Assembly: GCA_041742255.1 (NCBI GenBank)
Contig: JBGSIZ010000194.1
Span: 1-12,247, forward strand
Direction: 5' to 3'
Length of the DNA: 12,247 bases
From: JBGSIZ01 sp041742255
GTDB taxonomy: Bacteria; Pseudomonadota; Alphaproteobacteria; Rhodobacterales; Rhodobacteraceae
Shown here piece after piece: positions 6,204 to 12,247 of this stretch. A model generated the notes under the pieces. That model did not search any database and was not told the DNA's origin. It saw only the letters and a program-made list of their open reading frames with translations. A program made the translations under genes and the position numbers. Position 1 is the stretch's first letter, and the number at the start of each line of letters is the position of its first letter.

Positions 6204-7382
6204 ATGCGCTGGAAGACCCTTGATGATATGGATTTGGCAGCCAAGCGCGTGCTTGTGCGGGTTGATATCAATGTGCCGATGGAAAACGGCCATGTGACCG
6301 ACACCACCCGGATCGACAGGATCGTGCCAACGGTGCGCGATATTCTGGCCAAGGGAGGCATGCCTATTCTACTTGCGCATTTCGGCCGCCCCAAGGGGAA
6401 ACCCGTCCCCGAGATGTCGTTGCGCCATGTTCAACCCGCGCTGGAGGCCGCTCTTGGCCAAGCCGTCACGTTTATCGAACGCCCCGACCGCGCCGCGATT
6501 GATGCCTTGCCCCTTAATGCCGTGGTTCTGGTGGAAAACACCCGGTTCACGTCGATGGAAGAAGACAACGACCCCCGGATGTCCGCCTTTTTGGCGAGCC
6601 TTGGGGATGTCTATTGCAACGATGCCTTTTCCGCCGCGCACCGCGCCCATGCGTCCACCGAAGGGGTGGCGCACCTGTTGCCATCTTGCGCCGGGCGGCT
6701 GATGGCCGAGGAACTGTTGGCGCTGGAGGCTGCACTTGGATCGCCAAAGCGTCCGGTGGTGGCCGTGGTGGGGGGGGCCAAGGTGTCAACCAAACTGGAC
6801 CTGTTGGGCAACCTTGTGGGCAAGGTGGATCATCTGGTGATCGGCGGCGGTATGGCCAACACGTTTCTGGCAGCCCAAGGGATTTCGGTGGGCAAATCGC
6901 TGTGTGAACACGATCTGGCCGACACGGCGCGGGATATTCTGGCGCGGGCCAAGACCGCCGGGTGCGAGATCATCCTGCCCCGCGATATTGTGGTCGCCAA
7001 AGAGTTCAAAGCCGGGGCCGCATCGCAGACGCTTGCCCCGGATGCCTGCCCTGCCGATGGCATGATCCTTGATGCCGGTCCTGCCACGGTCGCCTACATC
7101 GGTGCCGTGTTGGAAAAGGCCCAGACCCTTATCTGGAACGGCCCGTTGGGTGCGTTCGAAATCGAGCCGTTCAATATGGCCACCAATGCCGCCGCCCAAA
7201 AGGCCGCCAGCCTGACCCGTGCGGGCACGCTGGTGTCGGTGGCCGGAGGCGGGGATACGGTTGCCGCCCTCAATCAGGCGGGCGTGGCGGACGATTTCAC
7301 CTATATCTCGACCGCGGGTGGCGCGTTTCTGGAATGGATGGAGGGCAAGACGCTGCCCGGTGTTGCCGCATTGATGTCCTGA
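6204..7382 (+). CDS. pgk: Phosphoglycerate kinase
   Basis: Cytoplasmic glycolytic enzyme interconverting 1,3-bisphosphoglycerate plus ADP and 3-phosphoglycerate plus ATP. It is 392 residues long, normal for bacterial PGK. Seen: VLVRVDINVP (16-25) with the substrate-binding Asp and Asn; LLAHFGRPKG (56-65); VENTRF; NDAFSAAHRAHAST; VVGGAKVSTKLDLL in the hinge and nucleotide region; WNGPLGAFE; and VAGGGDTVAAL with GGGDT at 348-352. The start at 6204 has GGAG 8 bases upstream and places the conserved LDDMDLAAKRVLVRVD near the N-terminus; ATG at 6192 is in frame but has no ribosome site. The gene is divergent from ppiB across 134 bases and followed after 84 bases by a class I aldolase on the same strand, so the pair covers adjacent steps of the Embden-Meyerhof route, probably used mainly for gluconeogenesis in this kind of bacterium (inference). 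Confidence 0.97.
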   Translation: MRWKTLDDMDLAAKRVLVRVDINVPMENGHVTDTTRIDRIVPTVRDILAKGGMPILLAHFGRPKGKPVPEMSLRHVQPALEAALGQAVTFIERPDRAAIDALPLNAVVLVENTRFTSMEEDNDPRMSAFLASLGDVYCNDAFSAAHRAHASTEGVAHLLPSCAGRLMAEELLALEAALGSPKRPVVAVVGGAKVSTKLDLLGNLVGKVDHLVIGGGMANTFLAAQGISVGKSLCEHDLADTARDILARAKTAGCEIILPRDIVVAKEFKAGAASQTLAPDACPADGMILDAGPATVAYIGAVLEKAQTLIWNGPLGAFEIEPFNMATNAAAQKAASLTRAGTLVSVAGGGDTVAALNQAGVADDFTYISTAGGAFLEWMEGKTLPGVAALMS

Positions 7383-7400
7383 GCGTTAGCGCCACCGCAA

Positions 7401-7429
7401 TTGCCACTGTCCGCGGGCTGGCCTAGGGT
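7401..7429 (+). promoter_or_regulatory. Candidate promoter for the aldolase gene
   Basis: TTGCCA (7401-7406) and TAGGGT (7424-7429) are 17 bases apart, five-of-six and three-of-six matches to the consensus. Transcription would start near 7436 and give a leader of about 30 bases that contains GTTAAC (7445-7450). The aldolase could therefore have its own promoter in addition to read-through from pgk. No terminator was seen in the gap. Confidence 0.32.
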
Positions 7430-7466
7430 CACGCCGACGGTGCAGTTAACCAAAGGCGGAACGGAC

Positions 7467-8357
7467 ATGATCAATCAGGACCAAGCCACGCAGATGCGGG
7501 CCGGACAAGGCTTTATCGCGGCACTGGATCAAAGCGGTGGATCGACCCCCAAGGCGTTGCGCCTGTATGGGATCGAGGAAACCGCCTATGACAGCGATGC
7601 GGGCATGTATGATCTGATCCATGCCATGCGGACGCGGATCATCAAATCCCCCGCCTTTGACAACAAACGGGTGATCGCCGCGATCCTGTTTGAACAGACC
7701 ATGGACCGCGATATCGACGGTATCCCGACAGCGACATTCCTGTGGGAGAAAAAGGGGGTCGTGCCGTTTCTCAAGATCGACAAGGGGTTGGAGGCTGAGG
7801 CGGATGGGTGCCAGATGCTCAAACCCATTGTAGGGCTGGAGGATCTGTTGACCCGCGCCGCCGCTGCCGGGATTTTTGGCACCAAGGAACGGTCGGTCAT
7901 CGGCGCCGCTAACAAGGACGGCATCGCCGCCATCGTGCATCAGCAATTCGCGCTTGCCATGCAGGTGCTGGGTCACGGTCTGATCCCGATCCTTGAACCC
8001 GAGGTCACCATTTCCATCGCCGACAAGGCCGAGGCCGAGGATATGCTGCGCACGGACCTGATCCGGCATCTGGACGCTTTGCCCGCTGGGGTGCAGGTCA
8101 TGCTGAAACTCAGCCTGCCGACGGTGCCTGATTCCTACAAACCCCTGGCCGATCATCCGCATGTGATGAAGGTTGTGGCGCTGTCTGGTGGCTATCCCCG
8201 CGACGAGGCAAACGCGATGCTGGCCAAGAACCATGGCATCATCGCCAGTTTCAGCCGCGCCCTGACCGAAGGATTGACGGCACAAATGTCGGATGCTGCG
8301 TTTGATGCCGCGCTCGATACTGCGATTGAAGGGATTTATCAGGCGTCTATCGCCTGA
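7467..8357 (+). CDS. fda: Class I fructose-bisphosphate aldolase (FdaA type)
   Basis: Schiff-base aldolase that splits fructose 1,6-bisphosphate into dihydroxyacetone phosphate and glyceraldehyde 3-phosphate, or joins them in gluconeogenesis; cytoplasmic. It is 296 residues long, as in short bacterial class I aldolases. Seen: GFIAALDQSGGSTPKAL (15-31); ILFEQTMDR (73-81); LWEKKGVVPFLKIDKGL (92-108); ILEPEV (175-180); and VMLKLSLPTV (211-220), where K214 is the likely Schiff-base lysine, by homology. VALSGGYPRDEAN then forms the phosphate-binding part. The start at 7467 is chosen because family sequence begins there; upstream is GGCGGAACGG, an acceptable ribosome site. The open frame 22 codons upstream has no family likeness. 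It needs no metal, unlike class II enzymes. It sits downstream of pgk and 49 bases before an exported protein of unknown function. Confidence 0.95.
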   Translation: MINQDQATQMRAGQGFIAALDQSGGSTPKALRLYGIEETAYDSDAGMYDLIHAMRTRIIKSPAFDNKRVIAAILFEQTMDRDIDGIPTATFLWEKKGVVPFLKIDKGLEAEADGCQMLKPIVGLEDLLTRAAAAGIFGTKERSVIGAANKDGIAAIVHQQFALAMQVLGHGLIPILEPEVTISIADKAEAEDMLRTDLIRHLDALPAGVQVMLKLSLPTVPDSYKPLADHPHVMKVVALSGGYPRDEANAMLAKNHGIIASFSRALTEGLTAQMSDAAFDAALDTAIEGIYQASIA

Positions 8358-8406
8358 GTTTGAACAGGATTTTGATTTAACGGCAGGTTTGAATATGAGG
8401 GATTTC

Positions 8407-8973
8407 ATGCGGATTGGTCTTGCAACAATATTTTTGGGCAGCCAGATTGCAGGACTGGCCAGTGCGCAAGAGCAGACAATTGTTCCCGACCCCTTGCCGA
8501 CCGTGGTCATGGACCCCTGGGATGGCGCGGGTCCACCCGCCATGGGCACCATCAAGGGCCAAGGCGATGGCGACACGATCACCTGGACCACCTTCGATTT
8601 TTCGGTGGGGGCATTCGATGCCTCGGCCTGGGCCACACGCGAGAACGAAGGACGCGGTCCGGAACGGTTGTCGATCCTTGGCTATACCACTTGGGACAGC
8701 AAAACCGGCCGGATTCTGATCCGGGCAGGTGTGCCGGGGTATGAACCGGGAACCTATCTGGCAGAAGTGTTGATCGTGGACGCCGACCTTGATGCGCCGC
8801 GCGTGATGGGCATGGTCACGATGGAGGTGACAACCTTTCGTCAGGACGCCGACCGCGACTCCTATGGTGATTTCAAGGCGCAGGCGCGCGGCACGTTGTG
8901 TTCTGTCCAAGACGCCGCCGATTGTTTCCCGGCCTCATTCGTGATCAACACACGGTTGCAATACGGGTTCTGA
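8407..8973 (+). CDS. Unrecognised small exported protein
   Basis: I do not recognise this 188-residue protein. Residues 1-20 read as a signal peptide (MRIGLATIFLG core, LASA then QEQT), so it is likely periplasmic. The mature part has no membrane helix. It is rich in Asp, Gly and Thr, with alternating hydrophobic residues such as ILIRAGVPGYEPGTYLAEVLIVD (written as 103-114 plus 115-125) that suggest a beta-sandwich. Two cysteines near the end (C165 and C173, in GTLCS and DCFPAS) could form a disulfide. The C-terminus ends in Phe after TRLQYG, which resembles exported beta-rich proteins, but it is too short for a porin. GAGGG five bases before 8407 favours this start; ATG at 8395, with AGG seven bases upstream, would add four residues. 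It is only 49 bases after the aldolase stop and probably shares its transcript. Function unknown. Confidence 0.75.
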   Translation: MRIGLATIFLGSQIAGLASAQEQTIVPDPLPTVVMDPWDGAGPPAMGTIKGQGDGDTITWTTFDFSVGAFDASAWATRENEGRGPERLSILGYTTWDSKTGRILIRAGVPGYEPGTYLAEVLIVDADLDAPRVMGMVTMEVTTFRQDADRDSYGDFKAQARGTLCSVQDAADCFPASFVINTRLQYGF

Positions 8974-9007
8974 CACGCGCCAACGCAAGCCTGCAAATAC
9001 TTGATAC

Positions 9008-9026
9008 AATCCGGATTTTTCGGATT
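9008..9026. repeat. Inverted repeat in the gap before the septum gene
   Basis: AATCCG (9008-9013) and CGGATT (9021-9026) are perfect 6-base arms around a T-rich 7-base loop. They lie 35 bases after the exported-protein stop. With no T-run following the second arm it is a poor terminator; an operator or weak transcription pause is possible. Further right, TATAGA (9053-9058) could be a -10 for the septum gene, but no matching -35 is visible. Confidence 0.35.
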
Positions 9027-9093
9027 CACAAACCGATTCGGATGTGCGATTCTATAGACAGCCGCCCGCAAGAGGCACCCCGAGGCAGATATC

Positions 9094-9393
9094 ATGTTCC
9101 GACGCAGCAGACCCGCAATGGGTGAAATCATCTACTTTGTCGGATCTGTCCTGCTGGGCCTGTCGTTCACGTTTGCGGCTGTCCAAGGCGATTATGGCGT
9201 GTTCAAACGGTCCGAGATCGAGGCCGAGGGCCGCGCCCTGACATTGGAACTAGCGGCCGTTCAGGCCGATGTGGCGCGCATGGAAAATCTGACCCGGCGG
9301 TTGTCCGACACCTATCTTGACCTCGATCTGCTGGACGAACAGGCACGCGATGTTCTGGGTATGGTGCGCGCCGACGAAATCGTCATCCGGTAG
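9094..9393 (+). CDS. FtsB/DivIC-like septum formation initiator protein
   Basis: A 99-residue bitopic membrane protein of the septum formation initiator (FtsB/DivIC) family, expected to join the division complex at the septum. Seen: a short basic N-terminus (MFRRSRP); one membrane helix at about residues 11-31; a charged heptad-like segment from about 38 to 72 that should form a periplasmic coiled coil; and the family's tail LDLLDEQARDVLGMVRADEIVI (78-98 overall, key residues L80, D81, R85, L88, G89). The ATG at 9094 has GAGGCAG about 4-10 bases upstream; ATG at 9118 would remove the basic N-terminus that orients the helix. It lies 120 bases after the exported protein and 134 before pdhA. A septum gene beside the pdh cluster is common in alphaproteobacteria. 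Sequence is short and divergent, so FtsB itself is not claimed. Confidence 0.88.
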   Translation: MFRRSRPAMGEIIYFVGSVLLGLSFTFAAVQGDYGVFKRSEIEAEGRALTLELAAVQADVARMENLTRRLSDTYLDLDLLDEQARDVLGMVRADEIVIR

Positions 9394-9431
9394 CCGTTGC
9401 GCCCGATGCAACCCGCCTATGCGACGCCAAC

Positions 9432-9446
9432 CTGACTATACGTCAG
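9432..9446. repeat. Inverted repeat CTGAC-N5-GTCAG upstream of pdhA
   Basis: Perfect 5-base arms at 9432-9436 and 9442-9446 lie 81 bases before the pdhA start and about 35 bases before the larger palindrome. It may be a second regulatory site in this AT-richer gap, or chance. No T-run follows, so it is not a clear terminator for the septum gene. Confidence 0.3.
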
Positions 9447-9480
9447 ATTGATACTCGCCTTTTGTGCCATACTGAGATAC

Positions 9481-9506
9481 TAGATAGTTTAACACTAAAC
9501 TATCTA
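9481..9506. promoter_or_regulatory. Perfect 11-bp-arm palindrome upstream of pdhA, likely operator
   Basis: TAGATAGTTTA (9481-9491) and its exact reverse complement TAAACTATCTA (9496-9506) flank the spacer ACAC. The element is AT-rich in a GC-rich genome and ends 21 bases before the pdhA start codon, just ahead of the ribosome site GGAGG (9519-9523). A weak promoter candidate, TTGTGC (9462-9467) and TAGTTT (9485-9490) at 17 bases, would be overlapped by it. This is the form expected of a dimeric winged-helix repressor site. No T-run follows, so it is not a terminator. The repeat is certain; its regulator is unknown. Confidence 0.65.
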
Positions 9507-9527
9507 TCCTGAATGGACGGAGGACCG

Positions 9528-10517
9528 ATGGCCGCGAAAAAACCAGCCGCGCAAGCAAATGTGTCAAAAGACGAATTGCTCGCATTTTACCGAGAGATGC
9601 TCTTGATCCGCCGTTTTGAAGAAAAGGCGGGCCAGTTGTATGGCATGGGGCTGATTGGGGGGTTTTGCCACCTGTACATCGGCCAAGAGGCGGTGGTCGT
9701 CGGCATCGAGGCCGCGTCCAAAGAAGGCGACAAACGCATCACATCCTACCGGGATCACGGTCACATGTTGGCCTGCGGCATGGACCCCAAGGGCGTCATG
9801 GCCGAACTGACCGGGCGCGAAGGCGGCTATTCCAAGGGGAAAGGCGGTTCGATGCACATGTTCTCCAAGGAAAAGCATTTCTATGGCGGGCACGGCATCG
9901 TCGCAGCCCAAGTGCCATTGGGCGCGGGTTTGGCGTTCAGTGACAAATACAAGGGCAATGACAACGTGACATTCGCCTATTTTGGCGATGGTGCTGCCAA
10001 TCAGGGTCAGGTCTATGAGACCTATAACATGGCCGAATTGTGGGACCTTCCGGTCGTGTTCGTGATCGAGAACAACCAATATGCCATGGGCACAAGCGTG
10101 CAACGGTCCACGAAATCCACGTCGTTGTTTGGTCGCGGTCTGGCATATGGGATCAACGGCGAAGAAGTGGACGGAATGTCCGTCATCGCCGTCCAGGAAG
10201 CCGCCGTGCGCGCCGTCGAACACTGTCGCGCGGGCAAGGGGCCGTATATCCTCGAAGTGAAAACCTACCGCTATCGCGGCCATTCGATGTCGGACCCCGC
10301 CAAATACCGGACCCGCGAGGAAGTGCAGAAAATGCGCGACGAACGCGATCCGATTGAGGCGATCCGGTCCATCCTGTTGACCGGAAACCACGCCACCGAG
10401 GATGAATTGAAGGCCATCGACAAAGACATCAAGGATGTCGTGAACGAGGCCGCCGAATTCTCGAAACAAAGCCCAGAGCCCGCCCCGAGCGAGCTTTGGA
10501 CCGATATCTACGCGTAA
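9528..10517 (+). CDS. pdhA: Pyruvate dehydrogenase E1 component, alpha subunit
   Basis: Alpha subunit of the thiamine-diphosphate E1 enzyme that decarboxylates pyruvate and passes the acetyl group to lipoyl domains; it works as an alpha2-beta2 unit in the cytoplasmic pyruvate dehydrogenase complex. It is 329 residues long. Seen: EMLLIRRFEEKAGQLYGMG (23-41); YRDHGHMLACG (74-84); the thiamine-diphosphate motif from GDG (153-155) to ENN (181-183); and YRYRGHSMSDPAKYRT (247-262), the flexible loop that in mitochondrial enzymes carries the phosphorylated serines. The start at 9528 is fixed by GGAGG five bases upstream; an in-frame ATG five codons earlier lacks a site. It is followed after 14 bases by pdhB, then pdhC. 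The Lys/Ala/Pro-rich N-terminus (MAAKKPAAQ) is a usual flexible tail. Probably controlled through the palindrome just upstream. Confidence 0.97.
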   Translation: MAAKKPAAQANVSKDELLAFYREMLLIRRFEEKAGQLYGMGLIGGFCHLYIGQEAVVVGIEAASKEGDKRITSYRDHGHMLACGMDPKGVMAELTGREGGYSKGKGGSMHMFSKEKHFYGGHGIVAAQVPLGAGLAFSDKYKGNDNVTFAYFGDGAANQGQVYETYNMAELWDLPVVFVIENNQYAMGTSVQRSTKSTSLFGRGLAYGINGEEVDGMSVIAVQEAAVRAVEHCRAGKGPYILEVKTYRYRGHSMSDPAKYRTREEVQKMRDERDPIEAIRSILLTGNHATEDELKAIDKDIKDVVNEAAEFSKQSPEPAPSELWTDIYA

Positions 10518-10531
10518 GGGAGCCCATCAAG

Positions 10532-10777
10532 ATGGCAATCGAAATTCTCATGCCCGCCCTGTCGCCGACGATGGAGGAAGGCACGCTCGCCAAATGGCTC
10601 AAGGCCGAAGGCGATACCGTGAAATCCGGCGACATCATCGCCGAAATTGAAACCGACAAGGCCACGATGGAGTTCGAGGCCGTGGACGACGGTATTCTGG
10701 GCAAGATCCTGATTACCGCCGGCACCGAAGGCGTCAAGGTCAACACCCCCATCGCCGTTCTTCTTATCGACGGCGAA
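10532..10777 (+). repeat. Lipoyl-domain repeat, copy 1 (pdhB)
   Basis: This coding segment and the one at 11907-12152 encode lipoyl domains that agree at 70 of 82 residues with no gap, by manual alignment. Differences cluster at residues 2-3, 24-25, 29, 53-56, 62 and 77-79; everything around the lipoyl lysine is identical. Recent duplication, or gene conversion keeping the two alike, would explain it. Confidence 0.85.
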
Positions 10778-11896
10778 AGTGCAGATGCGGCCCCCACTGC
10801 GAAAGCAAGCAGTGCCCCCGCCGAAGCCGCACCCGTGCAGGCCCCTGCCCCGGTCGCCGCTGCCCCCAAAGTGGCCGATGTTCCCCAGTCGCCAGACTGG
10901 CCTGAAGGCACCAAGATGAAACAGATGACTGTGCGCGAAGCGCTGCGCGAGGCCATGGTCGAAGAATTCCGCCGCGACGACACTGTGTTCATCATGGGTG
11001 AAGAAGTCGGCGAATACCAAGGCGCCTACAAGATTTCCCAAGGGATGCTGGACGAATTCGGCCCAAAGCGTGTGATTGACACGCCCATCACCGAAATCGG
11101 GTTTGCCGGGATTGCCACCGGGGCCGCGTTTGGCGGTTTGCGCCCGATCGTTGAATTCATGACCTTCAACTTTGCCATGCAGGCCATGGACCACATCATC
11201 AACTCTGCCGCCAAGACGCTCTATATGTCGGGTGGCCAGATGGGTGCGCCGATGGTGTTCCGTGGCCCCAACGGGGCCGCCGCCCGCGTGGGCGCGCAAC
11301 ACAGCCAGGATTTCGCAGCCTGGTTCATGCAGGTGCCCGGCCTGCGCGTCGTGATGCCTTATTCGGCGTCCGACTACAAAGGTCTGATGAAAACGGCCAT
11401 TCGTGACGACAATCCCGTCATCTTTTTGGAAAATGAAATCCTGTATGGCAAATCGTTCGATGTGCCCGACACCGACGATTTCACGATTCCCTTTGGCAAG
11501 GCCAAGATTGAACGCGCGGGCACCGATGTGACCATCGTGTCGTTCGGCATCGGCATGACCTACGCGCTGGAGGCCTCCGAAAAACTTGCTGCGGATGGGA
11601 TTTCCGCAGAGGTCATCAATTTGCGCAGCTTGCGCCCGATGGATACCGAAACCATCCTTGCCTCCGTCCGGAAAACGAACCGCTGCGTGACCGTCGAGGA
11701 AGGCTGGCCGCAAGGGTCTGTGGGCAACTACATCAGCGCGGTCATCATGCAGCAGGCGTTCGATTATCTGGACGCGCCGGTGATCAATTGCACGGGTAAG
11801 GATGTGCCGATGCCCTATGCCGCGAACCTTGAAAAGCTTGCCTTGGTGACGACCGCCGATGTGGTCGCCGCCTGCAAGCAAGTCACCTACCGCTAA
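10532..11896 (+). CDS. pdhB: Pyruvate dehydrogenase E1 component, beta subunit with N-terminal lipoyl domain
   Basis: Beta subunit of pyruvate dehydrogenase E1, 454 residues, about 120 longer than a plain E1-beta. Residues 1-80 are a complete lipoyl domain with the lipoylated lysine in ETDKATME (K43). An Ala/Pro-rich linker follows (about 84-118), and then the E1-beta fold: MTVREALREAM (132-142), MGEEVGEYQGAYK (155-167, containing the glutamates that activate thiamine diphosphate), DTPITEIGFAG (183-193), and a transketolase C-terminal domain with EEGWPQGSVG. A lipoyl domain on E1-beta is known in several alphaproteobacteria. Its lipoyl domain is about 85 percent identical over 82 residues to that of PdhC downstream, by my manual count. 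The start at 10532 has GGGAG upstream, 14 bases after the pdhA stop. The beta subunit pairs with PdhA. Confidence 0.97.
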   Translation: MAIEILMPALSPTMEEGTLAKWLKAEGDTVKSGDIIAEIETDKATMEFEAVDDGILGKILITAGTEGVKVNTPIAVLLIDGESADAAPTAKASSAPAEAAPVQAPAPVAAAPKVADVPQSPDWPEGTKMKQMTVREALREAMVEEFRRDDTVFIMGEEVGEYQGAYKISQGMLDEFGPKRVIDTPITEIGFAGIATGAAFGGLRPIVEFMTFNFAMQAMDHIINSAAKTLYMSGGQMGAPMVFRGPNGAAARVGAQHSQDFAAWFMQVPGLRVVMPYSASDYKGLMKTAIRDDNPVIFLENEILYGKSFDVPDTDDFTIPFGKAKIERAGTDVTIVSFGIGMTYALEASEKLAADGISAEVINLRSLRPMDTETILASVRKTNRCVTVEEGWPQGSVGNYISAVIMQQAFDYLDAPVINCTGKDVPMPYAANLEKLALVTTADVVAACKQVTYR

Positions 11897-11906
11897 GGAG
11901 AGAGCC

Positions 11907-12152
11907 ATGCCGACAGAAATTCTGATGCCTGCGCTCTCTCCCACGATGGAAGAGGGCACGCTGGCCAAATGGCTAGTGAAAGAAGGCGATGCCGTCAAAT
12001 CCGGCGATATCCTTGCCGAGATCGAAACCGACAAGGCGACGATGGAATTTGAGGCCGTCGACGAAGGCGTGATGGGCAAGATCCTGATCGCCGCCGGCAC
12101 CGAAGGCGTCAAGGTCAACACGCCGATTGCCGTGATGTTGAATGACGGTGAA
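11907..12152 (+). repeat. Lipoyl-domain repeat, copy 2 (pdhC)
   Basis: Second copy of the repeat, opening pdhC. It has the same length and register as the pdhB copy, with the lipoyl lysine again at residue 43. The two copies lie 1375 bases apart in direct orientation, so recombination between them could delete most of pdhB. Confidence 0.85.
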
Positions 12153-12247
12153 ACGACAGCAGACATTGGGAAATCAGCCGCCCCCAAAGCGGAGGCACCA
12201 AAGGCCACACCGGCCGCGGCCCCCGTTACTGCTGCCTCCGCCGTCGC
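11907..12247 (+). CDS. pdhC: Dihydrolipoyl acetyltransferase (E2) of pyruvate dehydrogenase, 5' part only
   Basis: E2 core subunit that carries the acetyl group on its lipoyl lysine and transfers it to coenzyme A. The gene runs off the window; 113 residues are visible. Residues 1-80 form a lipoyl domain (PALSPTMEEGTLAKWL at 8-23, K43 in ETDKATME), followed by the start of an Ala/Pro-rich linker from about residue 85. The E1/E3-binding and catalytic domains are outside the window, so the E2 call rests on the lipoyl domain plus its place after pdhA and pdhB. AAGGAG about 8 bases before the ATG, partly overlapping the pdhB stop, fixes the start; the 10-base gap implies the same transcript. Alternatively it could be an E2 of another 2-oxoacid complex, but the context makes that unlikely. 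Confidence 0.94.
   Translation, partial: MPTEILMPALSPTMEEGTLAKWLVKEGDAVKSGDILAEIETDKATMEFEAVDEGVMGKILIAAGTEGVKVNTPIAVMLNDGETTADIGKSAAPKAEAPKATPAAAPVTAASAV

Noticed and set aside
7446..8636. Open frame of 396 codons on the minus strand opposite the aldolase
   Set aside because: Antisense shadow of the aldolase and the exported protein; its sequence is His/Arg/Gln-rich low-quality protein with no motif.
9008..9026. Intrinsic terminator after the exported-protein gene
   Set aside because: The T-run is in the loop, not after the stem, and the arms are only six bases.
9564..10469. Open frame of 301 codons on the minus strand opposite pdhA
   Set aside because: Antisense shadow of pdhA, which has complete thiamine-diphosphate motifs and a strong ribosome site.
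10508..12208. Open frame of 566 codons on the minus strand across pdhB and pdhC
   Set aside because: It lies opposite two well-supported genes and its repeated parts mirror the duplicated lipoyl domains. High GC with biased codons leaves the antisense strand free of stops. No family motif or ribosome site was seen.
1..12247. CRISPR arrays, tRNA or rRNA genes, insertion sequences, phage or plasmid genes
   Set aside because: No regularly spaced repeats, tRNA-like cloverleaf, transposase or integrase motif, or terminal inverted repeats with target duplications were seen; gene content is housekeeping.

Overview
The window is GC-rich, densely coding DNA from an alphaproteobacterium, most likely a marine Rhodobacteraceae (Roseobacter-group) species. 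The clues are the pyruvate dehydrogenase E1-beta with its own N-terminal lipoyl domain, a small FtsB/DivIC-like gene just ahead of pdhA, the FdaA-type class I aldolase beside pgk, and the style of the MurJ, PGK and TrpRS sequences. These are family-level impressions, not a search result. No tRNA, rRNA, CRISPR array, insertion sequence or prophage signal was seen. No gene-free stretch exceeds about 135 bases.

Layout. Positions 2-595 (+) hold the 3' end of murJ (lipid II flippase). It meets the convergent rhomboid-family gene (592-1296, -), and the two stop codons share one CTAG. trpS (1403-2422, +) runs divergently from the rhomboid gene and is followed by selO (2542-3951, +), which encodes a protein AMPylase. 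A leftward block then reads ppiB-like cyclophilin (5563-6069), signal-peptide cyclophilin (5025-5570, overlapping by 8 bases) and an exported DUF3179 protein (3959-4942). The DUF3179 gene ends 7 bases from the selO stop. A terminator-like hairpin and a second hairpin sit between the secreted cyclophilin and DUF3179.

Rightward from a 134-base divergent control region lie pgk (6204-7382), a class I fructose-bisphosphate aldolase (7467-8357), an unrecognised small exported protein (8407-8973), an FtsB/DivIC-like septum protein (9094-9393), and the pyruvate dehydrogenase genes pdhA (9528-10517), pdhB (10532-11896) and the first third or less of pdhC (11907 to the window end).

Functionally, the right half is lower glycolysis or gluconeogenesis (aldolase, PGK) leading to the pyruvate-to-acetyl-CoA complex. 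The left half is envelope building, tryptophan charging and protein folding or modification. The genes are mostly housekeeping, and I see no clear novel multi-gene system. The points most worth a second look are the rhomboid homologue, which lacks the catalytic Ser and His and the oxyanion Asn; a perfect 11-bp-arm palindrome just upstream of pdhA; the tandem hairpins in front of DUF3179; and the uncharacterised exported protein between the aldolase and septum genes.
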